From the NCBI GenBank assembly GCA_002849045.2, contig NCRO01000053.1, forward strand, positions 1 through 7,049: DNA of 7,049 nucleotides. The letters are read 5' to 3'. Below are positions 4,769 to 7,049 of the stretch, one piece after another (position 1 is the first letter of the stretch; every line of letters begins with the position of its first letter). Both the position numbers and the translations under genes were made by a program. This stretch comes from Candidatus Sediminicultor secundus. GTDB taxonomy: Bacteria > Atribacterota > JS1 > SB-45 > 34-128. Below the pieces are notes generated by a model that worked only from the letters and a program-made list of their open reading frames with translations, did not search any database and was not told the DNA's origin.

Positions 4769-5950
4769 ATGGAGGCTTTTATCGTTGTTTTGTTATTATT
4801 AATTAAAAATTTTAAAAAAATAAAAAATGACAAAGGACCGTCCCCTGTCATTTTTTTAATATTACTATCCTTTTTGCTCTTACTATTAACTGGCTGTTTG
4901 TCCTCACCCTTCTCTAAAGGCTCGGTGGAAGGGTATGTTTATGAGGAGACGGTTATAGACACGCGCCCCTTAGAAGAAGCTCTGGTCAGTATAGATGGCT
5001 CTACTAATACCGCCCTCACAGATGAAGATGGATACTTCCGGATAGATGAAGTGTCCATAGGCAGTCAAACTTTAACAATTATCAAAGAAGGTTATCCTAA
5101 ATATCATTTATTAAATGTTTTTATTGATGAAGAAAAAACTACTCAGGCTTATGGCGGAAACCCCATAATTATTGAACCGAATGGTGATAAATATCTCTTC
5201 GATGGCGGAGTTATATATTACAACCTCGAAGATTACAGCGCCGCGATTACTACCTTTCAACAAATGCTTGATGATTTCCCGGAAAGCTCCTATGCTGATG
5301 ATGCTCAATATTATATTGCTTACATTAATGAAAAAAAATTGGGCTATTATATTCAAGCACTCCTCAAATACCAGGAATTAATTAACAATTACCCCGACAG
5401 CCCCTATGCTGATGATGCTCAATTGGGAATTGGAAATTGTTATTATGTAACATATGACTACCCCCATGCCATTGAGGCATATCAGAAATTAATAGATGAT
5501 TACCCCGAGAGTTCTTTGCTGGCTCTTGCTCAATACAGCATCGGCCAGAGTTATCGGAGATTAGCCAATTATACACAAGCCATCACCGAATTTACTAAAG
5601 TTATTGATAACTATCCCGAGAGTGATTACCCTGCGCCCGCCCAATATTATATTGGCTATTCCTACTATCAAGCCATAGATTATAATCAGGCTATTTTAGG
5701 ATTTCAGAAAGTTATAGATTATTATCCTGACTCTACCTGGCCAGGCGAATCAGAAAGGCTTATTGCCCCCTGCGCCCAGTATTATCTAGCATGGTGTTAC
5801 GAAAAACTTGAACAGTGGAGCCTTGCTATCATTGCTTATCAAAAAGTTATTGCTAATTATCCTGACAGCACCTGGAGTGATGGTAGTTTAATTATTGAAT
5901 ATGCCCAATCTCGAATCGATTGGATAAATGAAAATTATCCTACAAGCTGA
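4769..5950 (+). CDS. Lipoprotein with carboxypeptidase-regulatory-like domain and TPR array
   Basis: From ATG 4769 this is a 393-residue membrane-anchored lipoprotein. The lipobox LTGC puts the lipidated cysteine at residue 43, after the hydrophobic run VIFLILLSFLLLLL. Residues about 51-135 form a CarboxypepD_reg/peptidase-associated beta-sandwich (GSVEGYVYEE, then TDEDGYFRIDEVSIGSQTL). Residues about 150-393 hold roughly six TPRs of about 38 residues, each marked by Y-P-[DE]-S (DDFPESSYADDAQYY, NNYPDSPYADDAQ, and so on). This is the YbgF/BamD style of envelope TPR. I rejected an upstream TTG at 4673 because its codons are repeat DNA. TTG 4790 is an alternative start, with GGAGG at 4771-4775. 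A hairpin repeat lies in the signal-peptide part. The likely role is a protein-binding scaffold at the membrane; the partner is unknown. Confidence 0.85.
   Translation: MEAFIVVLLLLIKNFKKIKNDKGPSPVIFLILLSFLLLLLTGCLSSPFSKGSVEGYVYEETVIDTRPLEEALVSIDGSTNTALTDEDGYFRIDEVSIGSQTLTIIKEGYPKYHLLNVFIDEEKTTQAYGGNPIIIEPNGDKYLFDGGVIYYNLEDYSAAITTFQQMLDDFPESSYADDAQYYIAYINEKKLGYYIQALLKYQELINNYPDSPYADDAQLGIGNCYYVTYDYPHAIEAYQKLIDDYPESSLLALAQYSIGQSYRRLANYTQAITEFTKVIDNYPESDYPAPAQYYIGYSYYQAIDYNQAILGFQKVIDYYPDSTWPGESERLIAPCAQYYLAWCYEKLEQWSLAIIAYQKVIANYPDSTWSDGSLIIEYAQSRIDWINENYPTS
4824..4855. repeat. REP-like hairpin repeat, copy 2, inside the lipoprotein signal sequence
   Basis: An exact 32-base copy of 4352-4383 (AAAATGACA ... 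TGTCATTTTT). Here it is translated: it supplies the codons for NDKGPSPVIF, the end of the N-region and the start of the hydrophobic core. The following T-run encodes part of the hydrophobic segment. In RNA it could form a hairpin near the start of the message. Confidence 0.75.
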
Positions 5951-6005
5951 CGCTCGTATCGCGCATCGCGTTTAGGAAGTAGGGTTTGTATTTTGCATTT
6001 TTATA

Positions 6006-6100
6006 CTAACGACTATTCACTAACGACTAACGACTATCTTGTATTTATTTCCTGTATTTTCTTAACTAACGACTATTCACTAACGACTAACGACTAATTT
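6006..6100 (+). repeat. Heptamer mosaic repeat block upstream of the sigma factor gene
   Basis: Units CTAACGA, CTATTCA, CTAACGA, CTAACGA, CTATCTT (6006-6040) are followed by the TTGTATTTATTTCC unit and then CTAACGA, CTATTCA, CTAACGA, CTAACGA, CTAATTT (6066-6100). The order of heptamers is the same in both halves. An inverted version lies on the far side of the sigma factor gene. The block is non-coding on both strands. Confidence 0.8.
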
Positions 6101-6120
6101 AATCTTGTATTTCTTGTTTT

Positions 6121-6208
6121 TAACTGGTAAACTGGTTAACCAGCTAACTAATTTTTCTTGCATCTCGTGCTAACTAGTTAACCAAGTAACCAGCTAACCA
6201 ACTAACTA
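6121..6208. repeat. CTGGTTAACCAG-type repeat block
   Basis: Units of the TAACTGG / TTAACCAG / CTAACTAA kind fill 6121-6151 and 6170-6208. The perfect 12-base palindrome CTGGTTAACCAG is at 6132-6143. Related wording occurs at 2422-2446. The block ends 20 bases before the sigma factor start codon, so it forms most of that gene's immediate upstream region. Whether a regulator binds the palindrome cannot be told. Confidence 0.55.
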
Positions 6209-6228
6209 ATATATTCGGTGAATTACAT

Positions 6229-6789
6229 ATGAACGATCTTAAAATAATAGAATCCTGTCTCCTGGGAAACACTCAAATGTTTTCCCGGTTAATAGATAAC
6301 TATAAAAATATGGTCTATAATTTAGCCTACCGGATGAGTAATAATTCCCATGAAGCTGAAGACATTTCTCAAGAGGCTTTCTTGCGGGCATATCAGTCCC
6401 TTGCCCGCTTCAATCCATCCTACAAATTTTCTACCTGGCTCTATCAGATTACCCTTAATATTATTCGGGACAAATTTAAGAAAAAAGAATTAAAACCCGC
6501 ATCTTTGGATACCCCGATAGAAAAAGATGATTCGGAATTTTACCCTCAAACTGCTGATTCAACCAATAATCCAGAACAGATTATGGCTCAAAAAGAAGAT
6601 ACTCAGGCAATTCAAAAGGCCATCCTCTCTCTGCCCTTAAAATACAGAGAAGTTATAGTATTACGTCACTTACAAGACCTTTCTTATATTGAAATAACAA
6701 ATATTCTCAAATTGCCTACTGGCACAGTAAAAGTTCGTCTCTACCGCGCACGCGAACAATTAAGAAAAATATTAGCGGATAGCATTTAG
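6229..6789 (+). CDS. RNA polymerase sigma factor, ECF/RpoE type
   Basis: A 186-residue sigma factor of the extracytoplasmic-function type, which directs RNA polymerase to a small regulon. Region 2 spans residues about 21-87 (LIDNYKNMVYNLAYRM, then HEAEDISQEAFLRAYQSL, then FSTWLYQITLNIIRD). A linker of about 35 acidic, Pro-containing residues leads to region 4 at about 124-182. Its helix-turn-helix is LSYIEITNILKLPTGTVKVR, followed by LYRAREQLRKIL. The length is typical. The ATG at 6229 has only a weak upstream site (CGGTGAA, 6216-6222). ECF genes usually have an anti-sigma factor directly downstream. Here there is only repeat DNA and an unrelated S23-type gene, so the control mechanism is not visible. 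The gene lies between inverted copies of a heptamer repeat. Confidence 0.93.
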   Translation: MNDLKIIESCLLGNTQMFSRLIDNYKNMVYNLAYRMSNNSHEAEDISQEAFLRAYQSLARFNPSYKFSTWLYQITLNIIRDKFKKKELKPASLDTPIEKDDSEFYPQTADSTNNPEQIMAQKEDTQAIQKAILSLPLKYREVIVLRHLQDLSYIEITNILKLPTGTVKVRLYRAREQLRKILADSI

Positions 6790-6859
6790 TATTTAGTCGT
6801 TAGTCGTTAGTTAAAATACAAAATACAAGATAAGATAGTCGTTAGTGAATAGTATTTAG
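6790..6859 (-). repeat. Heptamer mosaic repeat, inverted copy downstream of the sigma factor gene
   Basis: Read on the minus strand, this contains CTAAATA, CTATTCA, CTAACGA (6839-6859), then a TCTTGTATTT unit, then CTAACGA, CTAACGA (6797-6810). That is the same architecture as 6006-6100. It begins at the sigma factor stop codon. The forward and inverted blocks could pair or recombine around the gene. Confidence 0.75.
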
Positions 6860-6896
6860 TAAAAAGATTAAAAAATAAGAAAAGGGAAATTAAAAT

Positions 6897-7049
6897 ATGA
6901 AAATAAAAAGCTATAAGGATTTAAATATATGGAAAAGAAGCATCGGATTAGTCGAAGAAATATATAAAATAACTAAAAAATTTCCTAAGGAAGAAATGTA
7001 CGGATTAACCAGTCAGCTAAGAAGGTCAGCTAAACCACTCCCCCAATAT
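6897..7049 (+). CDS. Four-helix-bundle protein, S23/23S-rRNA-IVP family (3' partial)
   Basis: The first 51 residues read MKIKSYKDLNIWKRSIGLVE and so on, then KKFPKEEMYGLTSQLRRSA. This is the typical start of small four-helix-bundle proteins first described as encoded in intervening sequences of 23S rRNA genes (DL-x-x-W at the start, FP-x-EE-x-YGL-x-x-Q-x-RR-x-A). Many such genes stand alone, as here, and their role is unknown. AAGGGA at 6882-6887 precedes the ATG by 9 bases. The family consensus continues with V-S-I-P-S-N-I-A-E-G, but here the frame reads KPLPQY to the window end. That divergence starts within the 23-base terminal inverted repeat, so the last six or seven codons may not belong to the gene. 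Confidence 0.82.
   Translation, partial: MKIKSYKDLNIWKRSIGLVEEIYKITKKFPKEEMYGLTSQLRRSAKPLPQY

Noticed and set aside
5111..5576. Open frames on both strands inside the lipoprotein gene
   Set aside because: The lipoprotein frame has clear domain and repeat structure across the whole region, while the alternatives have low-complexity or implausible composition and no start signals.
2474..6859. Heptamer arrays as a CRISPR array
   Set aside because: The units are 7 bases with no unique spacers of 25-40 bases, and no cas genes are present.
6859..6899. Leader of the S23-type gene resembling that of the TPR genes (AAAAAGATTAAAAA)
   Set aside because: The match is A-rich low-complexity sequence with a different ribosome-binding site and no matching promoter spacing, too weak to claim a shared regulatory element.
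1..7049. tRNA or rRNA genes, including an rRNA context for the S23-type protein
   Set aside because: I saw no cloverleaf, T-loop or rRNA-like conserved segments on either strand. The S23-type gene here is free-standing.

Overview
AT-rich (roughly one third G+C by eye) bacterial DNA in which every recognisable gene is on the + strand. The mix suggests a low-GC environmental or uncultivated bacterium: exported TPR proteins, a lipoprotein with a BamD/YbgF-style TPR array, two toxin-antitoxin modules, a 23S-IVP/four-helix-bundle gene and gaps packed with short interspersed repeats. The lipoprotein and TPR types fit a Gram-negative-type envelope. Candidate phyla such as Atribacterota or Omnitrophota come to mind, but nothing here fixes the taxonomy.

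Layout: (1) 1-243, the C-terminal end of an unrecognised Tyr-rich protein. (2) 310-1476, exported DUF1573+TPR protein, copy 1. (3) 1537-2365, an MntA-HepT (type VII) toxin-antitoxin pair with an unusually long overlap. (4) 2366-2600, a repeat-filled gap ending in a promoter and leader shared with copy 1. (5) 2601-3767, DUF1573+TPR copy 2, about 80% identical in protein to copy 1. (6) 3810-4269, a HicB-HicA toxin-antitoxin pair. (7) 4270-4768, repeats surrounding the broken 3' end of a third DUF1573-TPR copy. (8) 4769-5950, a lipoprotein with a carboxypeptidase-regulatory-like domain and about six TPRs. (9) 5951-6228, mosaic repeats. (10) 6229-6789, an ECF-type sigma factor with no anti-sigma gene beside it. 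(11) 6790-6896, the same heptamer repeats in inverted orientation. (12) 6897-7049, the start of a four-helix-bundle (S23/IVP) protein running off the end.

The main pattern is a family of duplicated envelope TPR genes. A complete toxin-antitoxin module follows each intact copy, and repeats surround the third, broken copy. Three or four families of short repeats punctuate the gaps. One hairpin repeat lies inside the sequence encoding the lipoprotein signal peptide, and a 7-bp-period mosaic repeat flanks the sigma factor gene as an inverted pair. The first and last 23 bases of the window are exact reverse complements of each other, which points to an assembly-graph boundary or a real inverted repeat. 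I see no new enzymatic system. The unusual content is in genome architecture: repeats, duplication and toxin-antitoxin insertion.
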